This document shows, piece after piece, positions 1 through 8,413 of a stretch of DNA of 64,000 nucleotides (positions are counted from its first letter, which is position 1; each line of letters starts with the position of its first letter). The notes under the pieces were generated by a model. That model ran no database searches, had not been told where the DNA came from, and worked only from the letters and a program-made list of their open reading frames with translations. This DNA is from Pelovirga terrestris. Lineage in GTDB: Bacteria; Desulfobacterota; Desulfuromonadia; Desulfuromonadales; Geopsychrobacteraceae. Location: NCBI RefSeq assembly GCF_014773365.1, contig NZ_JACWUN010000004.1, forward strand, positions 1 to 64,000, given 5' to 3'. The translations under genes and the position numbers were made by a program.

Positions 1-1045
1 CTACAATGATATTTTTTAATACATCTTTTGCCATTTCCAGGTTGATCGGAGTAGATGTAAGACTGGAATAAGCTCCGACCCTTATCAAATATCCTTCTAA
101 TTCTCTTACATTACTAGTATGAGAATTAGCTAAAAAAGATATCACTTCTTCCGGTACATTGATATTATTTATCTCCGATTTCATTTTTAAAATAGCTTGT
201 TTGGTTTCTGTATCGGGTTCTTGTATATCTGCAATTAATCCCCATTCAAATCTTGATCTGAGTCTTTCTTCTAAATCAGGAATTTCTTTTGGAAATTTAT
301 CTGATGTTACAACTATTTGTTTGTGAGATTCATATAAAGCATTAAATGTATGAAAAAATTCTTCCTGTGTACTTTTTTTTCCTGCTATAAATTGAATATC
401 ATCAATTAATAAGACATCTATAGATCTAAATTTGTTTCTAAATTCTTCCATCTTTCCATGTCTTAGTGAATTTATCAGTTCATTTGTAAATTTTTCTGAT
501 GAATAATAGGTAATCGTTAGATTATTATTATTTTTAATTATTTCATTTCCTATTGAATGTATAATGTGGGTTTTTCCTAAACCTACTCCTCCGTAAATAA
601 AAAGAGGGTTATAGGTTGTTGCTGGATTTTTTGCTACTGCCATAGCTGCCGCATGAGCAAATTGGTTTGAGGGGCCTGATACAAAAGTATCGAATGTATA
701 TAGATGATTGATATTTGAATGGTTTATTATTTTAATATCTTTATTTTCTTTTAATTCTTTTTTTATTATTTTTTCTTCGTTTATTATTTTTTCTTCGTTA
801 TTTCGTTTTCTATTAATCTCTATTTCAATATTTATTTTTTTTCCTGTTTTTTCTTTCAATTTTTCTGACATATTTTTTTTGTAATTATCATTAAACCAGT
901 CACGTACAAATCTATTAGGCGCTTCTAAATATATGGTATTTTCTGTATTATTTAAAAAAATAAGAGGTTCAATCCAGGTTTTGATGTTTTGATCTCCTAT
1001 TTCATTTTTTAAACTGTGTATAATTTCCTGCCAGAAGTTTTCCAT
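1..1045 (-). CDS. dnaA: Chromosomal replication initiator DnaA (3' end off the window)
   Basis: Translating the minus strand from the ATG at 1045 gives a clear DnaA: an N-terminal domain I (MENFWQEI start), a lysine- and glutamate-rich linker, then the AAA+ domain with Walker A GGVGLGKT followed by HIIHSIGN. The reading frame stays open to the window edge, where it ends in the AAA+ lid region (INLEMAKDVLKN), so the DNA-binding domain IV lies outside. DnaA binds DnaA boxes at oriC and opens the duplex. The gene is strikingly AT-rich and uses mainly AT-ending codons. It is transcribed divergently from rpmH. I see no perfect DnaA box in the 152-bp dnaA-rpmH gap, so the origin is more likely on the far side of dnaA. 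A TATAAT (minus strand, 1089-1094) could be its -10 element, but its -35 is poor. Confidence 0.97.
   Translation of the reverse strand, partial: MENFWQEIIHSLKNEIGDQNIKTWIEPLIFLNNTENTIYLEAPNRFVRDWFNDNYKKNMSEKLKEKTGKKINIEIEINRKRNNEEKIINEEKIIKKELKENKDIKIINHSNINHLYTFDTFVSGPSNQFAHAAAMAVAKNPATTYNPLFIYGGVGLGKTHIIHSIGNEIIKNNNNLTITYYSSEKFTNELINSLRHGKMEEFRNKFRSIDVLLIDDIQFIAGKKSTQEEFFHTFNALYESHKQIVVTSDKFPKEIPDLEERLRSRFEWGLIADIQEPDTETKQAILKMKSEINNINVPEEVISFLANSHTSNVRELEGYLIRVGAYSSLTSTPINLEMAKDVLKNIIV
763..798. repeat. 18-bp tandem duplication inside dnaA
   Basis: The 18-base unit TTATTATTTTTTCTTCGT occurs twice without gap at 763-780 and 781-798. In DnaA it encodes the six-residue unit NEEKII twice, within the variable linker (domain II). 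The copies are identical, so the duplication looks recent or is maintained by slippage. Confidence 0.95.
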
Positions 1046-1139
1046 AATAATCACTCTTTTAATTAAAAAAAACTTAACCCGACTTTTTATTATATCTGTA
1101 TTTTTTGCCGCCTTCCAGTAATTTCTTTTATAAAAATTA

Positions 1140-1167
1140 TTGACTTTTCTAAAAATACGTCTAAAAT
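1140..1167 (+). promoter_or_regulatory. Putative sigma70 promoter of the rpmH operon
   Basis: TTGACT (1140-1145) and TAAAAT (1162-1167) are separated by 16 bp and lie 31 bp before the rpmH start. This would drive rpmH, rnpA, yidD and yidC. It is a pattern match only. Confidence 0.5.
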
Positions 1168-1197
1168 TAGTCTTTTGTCAGTTTTAGGAGATTATAT

Positions 1198-1350
1198 ATG
1201 TCAAAGAGAACATTTCAACCCAGTCGTATTAAAAGAAAGCGTACCCACGGATTTCGTAAGCGGATGCAAACAAAAAGTGGTCGGGCCACGATTAACAGAA
1301 GGCGTGCTCAAGGCCGTAAAACCTTAGCGGCCGGTATTCCCAAAAAGTAA
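1198..1350 (+). CDS. rpmH: Ribosomal protein bL34
   Basis: A 50-residue, Arg/Lys-rich protein starting [15 protein letters not shown] and ending AAGIPKK is textbook bL34, a component of the large ribosomal subunit. The ATG at 1198 has an AGGAG ribosome binding site at 1186-1190. Its codons are much less AT-biased than those of its neighbours, as expected for a highly expressed gene under codon selection. It is first in the conserved rpmH-rnpA-yidD-yidC block, and the rnpA start codon directly follows its stop codon. Confidence 0.98.
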   Translation: MSKRTFQPSRIKRKRTHGFRKRMQTKSGRATINRRRAQGRKTLAAGIPKK

Positions 1351-1683
1351 GTGAATTTTTTTTTTAAAAAAGAAAATCGCATACTCAAATCACGAGAATT
1401 CAGGTATATAAAAAAAATGGGGTGTACTCGAAAATCACCCCATTTTGTTTTATTGACTGGGACTGATACGAACGATTTTTCTCGCTTTGGTATAACGGTT
1501 AGTAAAAAAAACGGCAATGCTGTAAAGCGTAATTATATAAAGCGTTTTTTAAGAGAATTTTTTCGTTTGAATAAACATAATTTCTCGAAACTCGATTTTG
1601 TCATCATCGTACGAAAAACTTTTAGTAAAAAAAATTCAATTTTAATAAAAAATGAATTAGATGAACTTTTCTCGAATAAGTAA
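1351..1683 (+). CDS. rnpA: Ribonuclease P protein component
   Basis: A 110-residue basic protein containing the RnpA signature [17 protein letters not shown] around residue 60 (the RNR-type RNA-binding helix). It is the protein cofactor of RNase P and helps the catalytic RNA process tRNA 5' ends. It begins with GTG immediately after the rpmH stop (TAAGTG) and has no ribosome binding site of its own that I can see, so it is probably translated by coupling. The gene is extremely AT-rich, with runs of T and A near the start. The RNase P RNA gene is not in this window. Confidence 0.95.
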   Translation: MNFFFKKENRILKSREFRYIKKMGCTRKSPHFVLLTGTDTNDFSRFGITVSKKNGNAVKRNYIKRFLREFFRLNKHNFSKLDFVIIVRKTFSKKNSILIKNELDELFSNK

Positions 1684-1921
1684 TTACTTAATTTACCCTT
1701 TTGTCTATCTTATAGATTTATATAAATATTTCATTTCACCTCTTAAAGTAAATTGTTGCCGCTTTTACCCTTCTTGTTCTTCTTATGCTCGCGAATCCTT
1801 GATCAACCATGGTTTTTTAAAGGGTTCTTTTTATTCTTTATTCAGGATCATTAAGTGTCATCCTTTCCATCCAGGTGGATTTGATCCGGTCCCTCCTACC
1901 GAAAATCAGGAAAATAAATAA
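1661..1921 (+). CDS. yidD: Membrane protein insertion efficiency factor YidD
   Basis: An 86-residue protein with the YidD features: an N-terminal hydrophobic, amphipathic stretch, then the cysteine motif [12 protein letters not shown] and the terminal [14 protein letters not shown] motif. Family knowledge: YidD assists insertion of membrane proteins near YidC and SecYEG. The start overlaps rnpA by 23 bases, and the stop overlaps the yidC start by one base (TAATG), so translation is probably coupled along the operon. Confidence 0.95.
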   Translation: MNFSRISNYLIYPFVYLIDLYKYFISPLKVNCCRFYPSCSSYARESLINHGFLKGSFYSLFRIIKCHPFHPGGFDPVPPTENQENK

Positions 1922-3513
1922 TGGACAATAGAACTATTATCGCTATCGTTCTAATCATACTGCTATGGTCTGGTTATAGTATTTTTTTGGCACCTTCTTC
2001 ACCAGTTATCCCCCCACAAGATCAGCATGAACAAATTGTTCAAACTGATTCTTCAGTTGATCATCAACCAGATCAAATAATTATTTCTGATCTGGGATAT
2101 GGTGAAAATTTGAACTATGAAGAAAAATTTATTGAAATTAAAAATGACAAGTTTGATGTTGTTTTCTCTACCAGGGGCGCCACGATAAAAAGTATCAACT
2201 TGTTTGATTTTAAAGAAGATAACAAAAGTAATTCTTCTAATTTTTATCTTTTAAAAAATGATGATTTTAAATTTTATTCAATGAAATCTTTTTTTTCTGA
2301 AGGTTTAAATATACCCGAGGATATTGTTTTTAAAATTCAAAATGATTTAGTTCCTGTTTTTGATTCAGGTAATTCACTTACTGTTTCTTTTGTCGCTGAA
2401 TATAATGGTTTTTTGTTGTACAAAAACTACACTGTATTCCGTGATTCTTATCATATTGACGTTGAGGTTATTATTGAAAATAAAAATGATCGACATTTTT
2501 CAGGTGTATATAATCTCTCTCTTATTAATCCTTGGTCGACTGACACCAAAAGTGATCTCTACTCTTTTGTAGGTCCTCTTACTTTTGATGGCAACAAATT
2601 ACACGAAGATAAGCCAAAAAATGTTATAAAAAATTCTATTATTTACGATAATTTTGTTTGGTCAGGATTTACTGATAAGTACTTCCTTCAAGCAATAAAT
2701 ACTGGTGATAGTTTGAATCAGGTATTGATTCGTTATCATTCAGACCTTATTCAAAATAGATTTTCTTCAAATTCTTTTATTCTTTTGCCCGGACAATCTG
2801 AATCTTTTCAAGTTACTTCTTATTTTGGCCCAAAAGAGCTGGAATCACTTTCTGCAAGTGATTCTTTGTTTGAAGAAGCCATTCATTTTGGTTTTTTTCA
2901 TTTTTTGGCTAAACCCCTTTTTGATGTTTTACGCTTTTTTAATAGCTTCATAAATAACTATGGGTTTTCAATTATTTTATTGACCGTGTGTATTAAACTT
3001 ATTTTTTGGCCTTTGACCCAGAAGAGTTATAAATCAATGCAGGGTATGCAAAAATTGCAACCCGAGATGAAAAGGCTGAAGGAAAAGTATGCTGATGACA
3101 AACAGAGATTAAATCAGGAAATGATGTCATTTTATCGTGACAACAAGGTCAATCCTTTGGGGGGATGTTTACCCATTCTGATTCAGATACCTGTTTTCTT
3201 TTCTCTCTATAAAGTGCTCCTGGACTCCATTGAGTTGCGACACGCCCCCTTTATTTTGTGGATAACGGACCTTTCCGCCAAAGATCCGTACTATATTACT
3301 CCTATTGTCATGGGGGCCTCGATGTTTTTACAGCAAAAGTTAACTCCCACCAATCTGGATCCTACCCAAGAAAAAGTTATGTTGATGATGCCGATAATTT
3401 TTACTTTTCTCTTTTTAAACTTTCCAGCAGGATTGGTCATTTATTGGTTGGTCAATAACCTTCTAACAATTCTTCAGCAGTTGTTGATTCGCCGTCAGGC
3501 TCAAAAAGCGTGA
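1921..3513 (+). CDS. yidC: Membrane protein insertase YidC
   Basis: A 530-residue protein with an N-terminal membrane segment (IIAIVLIILLWSGYSIF), a large periplasmic beta-rich region to about residue 330, then the conserved five-helix insertase core. The core contains the cytoplasmic KRLKEKY hairpin, the NPLGGCLPILIQIPVFF segment and the final NLLTILQQLLI helix. It inserts and folds inner-membrane proteins, alone or with SecYEG. Length and the N-terminal periplasmic domain fit the Gram-negative type. Base composition shifts within the gene, with the 5' half very AT-rich and the 3' half less so. In many relatives a jag/R3H gene sits between yidC and mnmE; here only 10 bp separate them. Confidence 0.97.
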   Translation: MDNRTIIAIVLIILLWSGYSIFLAPSSPVIPPQDQHEQIVQTDSSVDHQPDQIIISDLGYGENLNYEEKFIEIKNDKFDVVFSTRGATIKSINLFDFKEDNKSNSSNFYLLKNDDFKFYSMKSFFSEGLNIPEDIVFKIQNDLVPVFDSGNSLTVSFVAEYNGFLLYKNYTVFRDSYHIDVEVIIENKNDRHFSGVYNLSLINPWSTDTKSDLYSFVGPLTFDGNKLHEDKPKNVIKNSIIYDNFVWSGFTDKYFLQAINTGDSLNQVLIRYHSDLIQNRFSSNSFILLPGQSESFQVTSYFGPKELESLSASDSLFEEAIHFGFFHFLAKPLFDVLRFFNSFINNYGFSIILLTVCIKLIFWPLTQKSYKSMQGMQKLQPEMKRLKEKYADDKQRLNQEMMSFYRDNKVNPLGGCLPILIQIPVFFSLYKVLLDSIELRHAPFILWITDLSAKDPYYITPIVMGASMFLQQKLTPTNLDPTQEKVMLMMPIIFTFLFLNFPAGLVIYWLVNNLLTILQQLLIRRQAQKA

Positions 3514-3523
3514 TATTCTTATC

Positions 3524-4888
3524 ATGATTAATGATGATGATACGATTATTGCCCCTGCTACAGCTGTCAACGAATCGGGCCTTGCGGTTATCCGAATATC
3601 CGGCAAGAGTGCTTTGCTTTTTTTAAATAAATTTTTTCGTCCTGCTGTTAGATCGAAAGAAATGAAGTCGCATCAGTTGTACCTTGGCCACATTGTAGAC
3701 CACGATCAGTCTGTTGTGGATGAGGTTATGGCTGTCTATATGGCCTCTCCCCACAGCTATACGACTGAATCTGTAGCAGAGGTTCATTGCCATGGTAGTC
3801 GTCAAGTTGTTCGACGAATTATTGATCTTGCTGGTTTACTGGGTATACGCATTGCGCAACCGGGTGAATTTACTTACCGCGCCTATCTTAATGGACGAAT
3901 TGATCTGGTTCAGGCCGAAGCCGTCTCTCGCCTCATTCAGTCTACCTCAGAACTCTCGCGCAAATCTGCGCTGCAACAACTAGAGGGTCATTTGAGCCGT
4001 GAATTGTATCGATACGCGCATACCATCAAGCAACTTTTAGTACAGATTGAAGCCTGGATAGATTTTCCCGAAGAAGATTTGCCTGAGGAGAGTATTGGTA
4101 AAATATCATTATCTGCTATAGGTATTTATGATGCTATGGTCAATTTGATGGCTTCCTATCGTACAGGACAACATGTGCATGAGGGGGCTATTGTGGCCCT
4201 GGCGGGCCTGCCAAACGCCGGCAAAAGCTCTTTAATGAACGCATTGCTCAAACAGGATCGTTCGATCGTTTCTGATATTCCTGGAACAACACGAGACCTG
4301 ATAGAACAATCAACACAAATTTCAGGTATCAAGGTGCGCCTTGTCGACACTGCTGGTTTGCGCCATTCTGACGATTTTATCGAACAGGAGGGGGTGCGTC
4401 GTGCACGTAATATTCTTACCACTGCAGATATTATCCTGTTGATTATGGATGGATCTGTTCCTGTGTCTGATCTATTTATTGACCTCTTGGCTGAATTTTC
4501 AGGTCTGCAGGTTGTTTTGGTGATAAATAAATCAGATCTTTGCTTGGTTCAGGATGACGTTCATTTTTTCTCCGGCCCGATAGTTCGTTTATCTGCAAAA
4601 TATGGGGAAGGCCTTCAGGATCTTGTGGATATGATCTCCTCTCTTTTGCTACAAGACCATCTGTCGTCGTCGGAATCTCCCTACATTACTGAAAGGCGTC
4701 ACTACGAAACATTATTAACTGCTTCCCAACACCTCAACTCTTTTATTAAAAATGTTGGCTTGGTCGATCTTGATCTTCTGTCCATTGATCTTCGAGCTGC
4801 CCTGGATTCCCTCGGTCAGATTACCGGTGTTATTACTACCGATGATCTGCTGAACGATGTTTTTTCTTCTTTTTGTATTGGTAAGTAG
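3524..4888 (+). CDS. mnmE: tRNA modification GTPase MnmE
   Basis: A 454-residue protein with the N-terminal TrmE domain (DTIIAPATA start), a helical domain, and an inserted G domain: G1 GLPNAGKSS near residue 227, G2/G3 DIPGTTRD and DTAG, and G4 NKSD near residue 335. It ends in the diagnostic FCIGK with the conserved cysteine. With MnmG it installs the carboxymethylaminomethyl group on U34 of certain tRNAs. It follows yidC after 10 bp and precedes mnmG, the expected partner, with a parS site in the gap. Confidence 0.97.
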   Translation: MINDDDTIIAPATAVNESGLAVIRISGKSALLFLNKFFRPAVRSKEMKSHQLYLGHIVDHDQSVVDEVMAVYMASPHSYTTESVAEVHCHGSRQVVRRIIDLAGLLGIRIAQPGEFTYRAYLNGRIDLVQAEAVSRLIQSTSELSRKSALQQLEGHLSRELYRYAHTIKQLLVQIEAWIDFPEEDLPEESIGKISLSAIGIYDAMVNLMASYRTGQHVHEGAIVALAGLPNAGKSSLMNALLKQDRSIVSDIPGTTRDLIEQSTQISGIKVRLVDTAGLRHSDDFIEQEGVRRARNILTTADIILLIMDGSVPVSDLFIDLLAEFSGLQVVLVINKSDLCLVQDDVHFFSGPIVRLSAKYGEGLQDLVDMISSLLLQDHLSSSESPYITERRHYETLLTASQHLNSFIKNVGLVDLDLLSIDLRAALDSLGQITGVITTDDLLNDVFSSFCIGK

Positions 4889-4891
4889 CGT

Positions 4892-4907
4892 TGTTTCACG
4901 TGAAACA
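4892..4907. promoter_or_regulatory. parS centromere site
   Basis: The perfect 16-bp palindrome TGTTTCACGTGAAACA matches the near-universal chromosomal parS consensus bound by ParB. It lies in the 37-bp gap between mnmE and mnmG, about 3.5 kb from parB. ParB would load here and spread, and ParA would then move the origin region apart. I found no second exact copy in the window. Confidence 0.95.
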
Positions 4908-4925
4908 TTTTTGAGTGGATAGCAG

Positions 4926-6815
4926 ATGACGGGATACGGAAAGAAATATGAGGTCATAGTGGTGGGCGCCGGACATGCAGGTTGTGAAGCTGCTCTGGCG
5001 GCGGCGAGAATGGGTTGTTTAACCCTGTTGCTGACCATGGGTCTGGATACTGTTGCCCAGATGTCGTGTAATCCTTCGATTGGTGGATTGGCTAAGGGTC
5101 ATCTGGTGCATGAAATAGATGCGCTGGGTGGGGAGATGGGATTAAATATTGATGATACTGGAATCCAGTTCCGGCGACTGAATATGCGCAAGGGTCCAGC
5201 TGTTCGCGCAGGCAGGGCACAGGCAGATCGGATGGCCTATAGCGCAAGGATGAAGCTGGTTCTTGAATCCGTTGATCTTCTTGATTTAAAGCAGGGTGTC
5301 GTTGACGAGGTAGTGGTAAAAAATTACCGGGTGGTTGGGGTTCGAACCCGGGAGGGAATAGAGTTTTCAGGGCAAACTGTGGTAATAACTGCTGGCACAT
5401 TCATGCGTGGACTTATTCATGTGGGAATGAATAACTATCCTGGAGGGAGGGCCGGCGAACCGGCAGCAGATAAACTTTCTGACTGTTTAAGGTCTTTAGG
5501 TTTTGTGGTTGGCAGGCTCAAGACAGGGACGCCTGCGCGTTTGTCAGCACGCTCTATAGATTTCGGTAAACTCGAAAGGCAGTCCGGCGACAACGAGATT
5601 CGTCCATTTTCTTTTATGAACGACAAAATAGAAAGAAATCAGGTTGACTGTTATATAGCTCACACCAATCAGAAGACCCACGAGATAATCCGTAACAATC
5701 TTGATAAGTCACCTCTGTATGCCGGGGTAATTGAGGGTGTGGGTCCCAGGTACTGTCCATCGATAGAGGATAAAGTTGTCCGCTTCCCTGATAAAATGAG
5801 TCATCAGTCATTTATTGAACCAGAGGGGGTCAGGGGCGCAGAGATGTATCCGAGTGGTCTTTCTACCTCATTGCCGGCGGATGTTCAGCTTCAATATTTT
5901 CGCTCAATGGTTGGGTTTGAGCGGGTAGAAATTATGCGACCGGGCTATGCGATTGAATATGATTTTGTAGAGCCGCTGCAGATTCAGTCAACGATGGAAA
6001 CACGTGAGGTCGCTGGGTTGTATCATGCCGGACAAATAAATGGCACTTCGGGATACGAAGAAGCAGCAGGGCAAGGGCTGCTGGCAGGTATCAATGCAGC
6101 ACTGCAGTGTCAACAGAGCGAACCATTAATCATCAGAAGGGATCAGGGCTATCTGGGGGTTATGGTTGATGATCTGGTAACCCAGGAAACAACCGAGCCT
6201 TACCGGATGTTTACTTCACGGGCGGAATATCGCCTGTTGTTGCGCGAAGATAATGCTGATTTGCGCCTTACTCAGCTGGGACGACACGTCGGGCTGGTGA
6301 GTGACAGTCGCTGGCAGCGGTATCAGGAAAAGCTTGAGTTGATGGAAAGGGCATTTTCTGTGTGTCGCGACATAACAGTCACGAACAAAAATGCGCGCTT
6401 GTGCTCCAGGTTCGGCCTTGGCGAGTTGAAGAGCGGCGTAACCCTTGAGCAGGTTATCAAGAGGCCTGAGGTGACGGTACGCCAGGTTGAAGCTGAGGTT
6501 CCTGAATTAACAGGTTTTCCGGAAAAGGTGCTGGAACAGGTTGAGATAGCGATCAAGTACGAAGGCTACATCGCCCGTCAGATTGAACAGGTTGAGCGCT
6601 TTGTCGAACTTGAGAAGGTCAAAATTCCAGATGATCTTGACTATGCAGAGGTTACAAGCATTTCAGCTGAAGTCAGAGAGAAGCTGATTAAATATCGCCC
6701 TTCCAGTTTGGGACAAGCGGGGCGGATTCAGGGGGTTACGCCGGCAGCGGTAGCAGTGTTAAATGTCTATTTGAGAAAAAAAACGCGTGAAAAAACAAAT
6801 GAAGCAGGGCGCTGA
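4926..6815 (+). CDS. mnmG: tRNA uridine-5-carboxymethylaminomethyl modification enzyme MnmG (GidA)
   Basis: A 629-residue flavoprotein with the FAD dinucleotide-binding motif VVGAGHAGCEAA at residues 9-20, the signature GPRYCPSIEDK, and the C-terminal helical MnmE-binding region. It acts with MnmE on tRNA wobble uridine using methylene-tetrahydrofolate, FAD and NADH. The ATG at 4926 follows a weak GGAT site. The 3' end overlaps rsmG by about 29 bases, so the two are cotranscribed. Length and motifs are normal for the family. Confidence 0.97.
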   Translation: MTGYGKKYEVIVVGAGHAGCEAALAAARMGCLTLLLTMGLDTVAQMSCNPSIGGLAKGHLVHEIDALGGEMGLNIDDTGIQFRRLNMRKGPAVRAGRAQADRMAYSARMKLVLESVDLLDLKQGVVDEVVVKNYRVVGVRTREGIEFSGQTVVITAGTFMRGLIHVGMNNYPGGRAGEPAADKLSDCLRSLGFVVGRLKTGTPARLSARSIDFGKLERQSGDNEIRPFSFMNDKIERNQVDCYIAHTNQKTHEIIRNNLDKSPLYAGVIEGVGPRYCPSIEDKVVRFPDKMSHQSFIEPEGVRGAEMYPSGLSTSLPADVQLQYFRSMVGFERVEIMRPGYAIEYDFVEPLQIQSTMETREVAGLYHAGQINGTSGYEEAAGQGLLAGINAALQCQQSEPLIIRRDQGYLGVMVDDLVTQETTEPYRMFTSRAEYRLLLREDNADLRLTQLGRHVGLVSDSRWQRYQEKLELMERAFSVCRDITVTNKNARLCSRFGLGELKSGVTLEQVIKRPEVTVRQVEAEVPELTGFPEKVLEQVEIAIKYEGYIARQIEQVERFVELEKVKIPDDLDYAEVTSISAEVREKLIKYRPSSLGQAGRIQGVTPAAVAVLNVYLRKKTREKTNEAGR

Positions 6816-7443
6816 GCTCCTTGGTATAGACAGTTTGAGCGAAGAGCTTGTTGAATGTTTACTGCTGTTTGCAGAAGAACTGTTGCGTTGGAATGCCAGA
6901 ATTAACCTGACATCCATCAGAGAGCTGGACGGTGTGATAGAAAAGCACATTCTCGACTCCCTGGTGGTCACTGGACTGCTTGATAAACCCTCAAGAATTC
7001 TGGATATGGGGTCCGGAGGCGGCATCCCGGCCATCCCGCTTGCGCTTGCGCTACCAAACCAATCCTTTTTTTCCGTTGATAGTGTTGGAAAAAAAATAAA
7101 TTTCCAACAACACATAAAGAGACTACTAGGCTTGAAAAATCTGCAAATTCGCTGTGCGCGGATTGAGGAGCTGGATAGCGCAGGTCTGGAGTGGAATGGT
7201 TTTGATGTCGTTCTGGCACGGGCTCTTGCACACACAAATGATTTATTGAAAATGGCTCTGCCGCTAATTGGACCTGCTGGGATAGTGATCGCCATGAAGG
7301 GTCCTGAAGGTGAAGGGGAGTTGGCCTCAATTGAGGATCGGTGGCACCGTTTTTACGAAATCCCGGAAACAGTGGTGACATATCAATTGCCGTTTACCGG
7401 CGCAACAAGATGCCTGATCAGTGTTAGACGAAAAGATGATTAA
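6787..7443 (+). CDS. rsmG: 16S rRNA (guanine-527-N7)-methyltransferase RsmG
   Basis: A 218-residue protein with RsmG features: NLTSIRE and HILDSL near the N terminus and the SAM-binding loop ILDMGSGGGIPAIPLA around residues 72-87. It methylates G527 of 16S rRNA. The GTG at 6787 gives the longest form; an ATG at 6799 is an alternative. It overlaps the end of mnmG. Its position between mnmG and parA is the classic gidA-gidB-parA-parB order. Confidence 0.95.
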   Translation: MKKQMKQGAELLGIDSLSEELVECLLLFAEELLRWNARINLTSIRELDGVIEKHILDSLVVTGLLDKPSRILDMGSGGGIPAIPLALALPNQSFFSVDSVGKKINFQQHIKRLLGLKNLQIRCARIEELDSAGLEWNGFDVVLARALAHTNDLLKMALPLIGPAGIVIAMKGPEGEGELASIEDRWHRFYEIPETVVTYQLPFTGATRCLISVRRKDD

Positions 7444-7483
7444 GCAGTTTTCAGCGATTAATTCGAAAAAAGTCAGGGTTTGA

Positions 7484-7539
7484 GGTACCTCTGTTGGATC
7501 TGCTAAGCACCGGGACGAGGTTAGATCTGAATAGGTACC
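7484..7539. repeat. Dispersed intergenic repeat, short form (divergent copy)
   Basis: A 56-bp element with perfect 7-bp inverted ends (GGTACCT / AGGTACC) in the rsmG-parA gap. Its interior contains AGCACCGGG and GATCTGAATAGGTAC, resembling the elements at 34337 and 41519. The rest of the 199-bp gap shows nothing I can name. Confidence 0.55.
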
Positions 7540-7642
7540 AATTGGCTACATGATGGACAATATTGTGATCTTTGGGCTAATAAAGAACAAGCGTATGTGG
7601 TAGATTGCCAGAGGCTGGTGATATGAACCAAGGAGATCGAGG

Positions 7643-8413
7643 GTGGCACGGATTATAGCTATTGCAAATCAAAAAGGGGGGGTGGGTAAGACCACCACTG
7701 CAGTGAATCTATCAGCCTCCCTGGCCGCAGCCGAAAAGCGCACGCTGCTGATCGATATGGACCCGCAGGCAAACGCCTGCAGCGGTCTGGGAATCGATAA
7801 AACAAGTGTGATCTTGACTGTTTACAGTGTGTTGTTGGGTGAAAGTACTGCTGCGGATGTGATCTGCCGCACGGAATTGGAATTTTTAGATGTGCTCCCA
7901 TCCAATACCGACCTGACCGGAGCTGAGATAGAGCTGATAGATACGGAAAACCGTGAACAGCAATTAAAGGCGGCGCTGGAAGAAATTCGTTCACATTATG
8001 AATATATCATCATTGATTGCCCCCCATCCTTAGGTCTGTTGACAATTAATTCATTAGCTGCTGCTGATTCAGTGCTGGTGCCCCTGCAGTGTGAGTTTTA
8101 TGCTATGGAGGGTCTTGGCCAGTTAACCAGGACCATCAGATTGGTTCAGCAGGAATTGAACAAAAACCTTGTGTTGGAAGGTATTCTCCTGACGATGTTT
8201 GATGGGAGAAACAATCTCTGCCATCAGGTCAGCCAGGAAATTCGGCAACATTTTGGTGACAAGGTTTTTTCCGTTGTGGTGCCACGTAATGTCCGCTTAT
8301 CGGAGGCACCCAGTTACGGTAAACCGGCTCTGCTCTATGATATTGCATCCCGTGGAGCCCAGGCTTATATCGATCTGGCAGGTGAGTTGGTAGCAGGAGG
8401 AAATCATGTCTAA
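7643..8413 (+). CDS. parA: Chromosome partitioning ATPase ParA (Soj)
   Basis: A 256-residue ParA/MinD-type ATPase with the deviant Walker A KGGVGKTT at about residues 11-18, the IDMDPQANA motif and the DCPPSLG Walker B region. It has no N-terminal DNA-binding domain, as in chromosomal Soj proteins. It binds DNA nonspecifically as an ATP dimer and is released by ParB. The GTG start at 7643 has an AGGAG site at 7631-7635. The end overlaps parB by eight bases. Confidence 0.96.
   Translation: MARIIAIANQKGGVGKTTTAVNLSASLAAAEKRTLLIDMDPQANACSGLGIDKTSVILTVYSVLLGESTAADVICRTELEFLDVLPSNTDLTGAEIELIDTENREQQLKAALEEIRSHYEYIIIDCPPSLGLLTINSLAAADSVLVPLQCEFYAMEGLGQLTRTIRLVQQELNKNLVLEGILLTMFDGRNNLCHQVSQEIRQHFGDKVFSVVVPRNVRLSEAPSYGKPALLYDIASRGAQAYIDLAGELVAGGNHV

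Noticed and set aside
1046-1197. oriC in the dnaA-rpmH gap
   Set aside because: No DnaA box close to TTATCCACA and no clustered 13-mers; AT richness alone is not enough, since the whole region is AT-rich.
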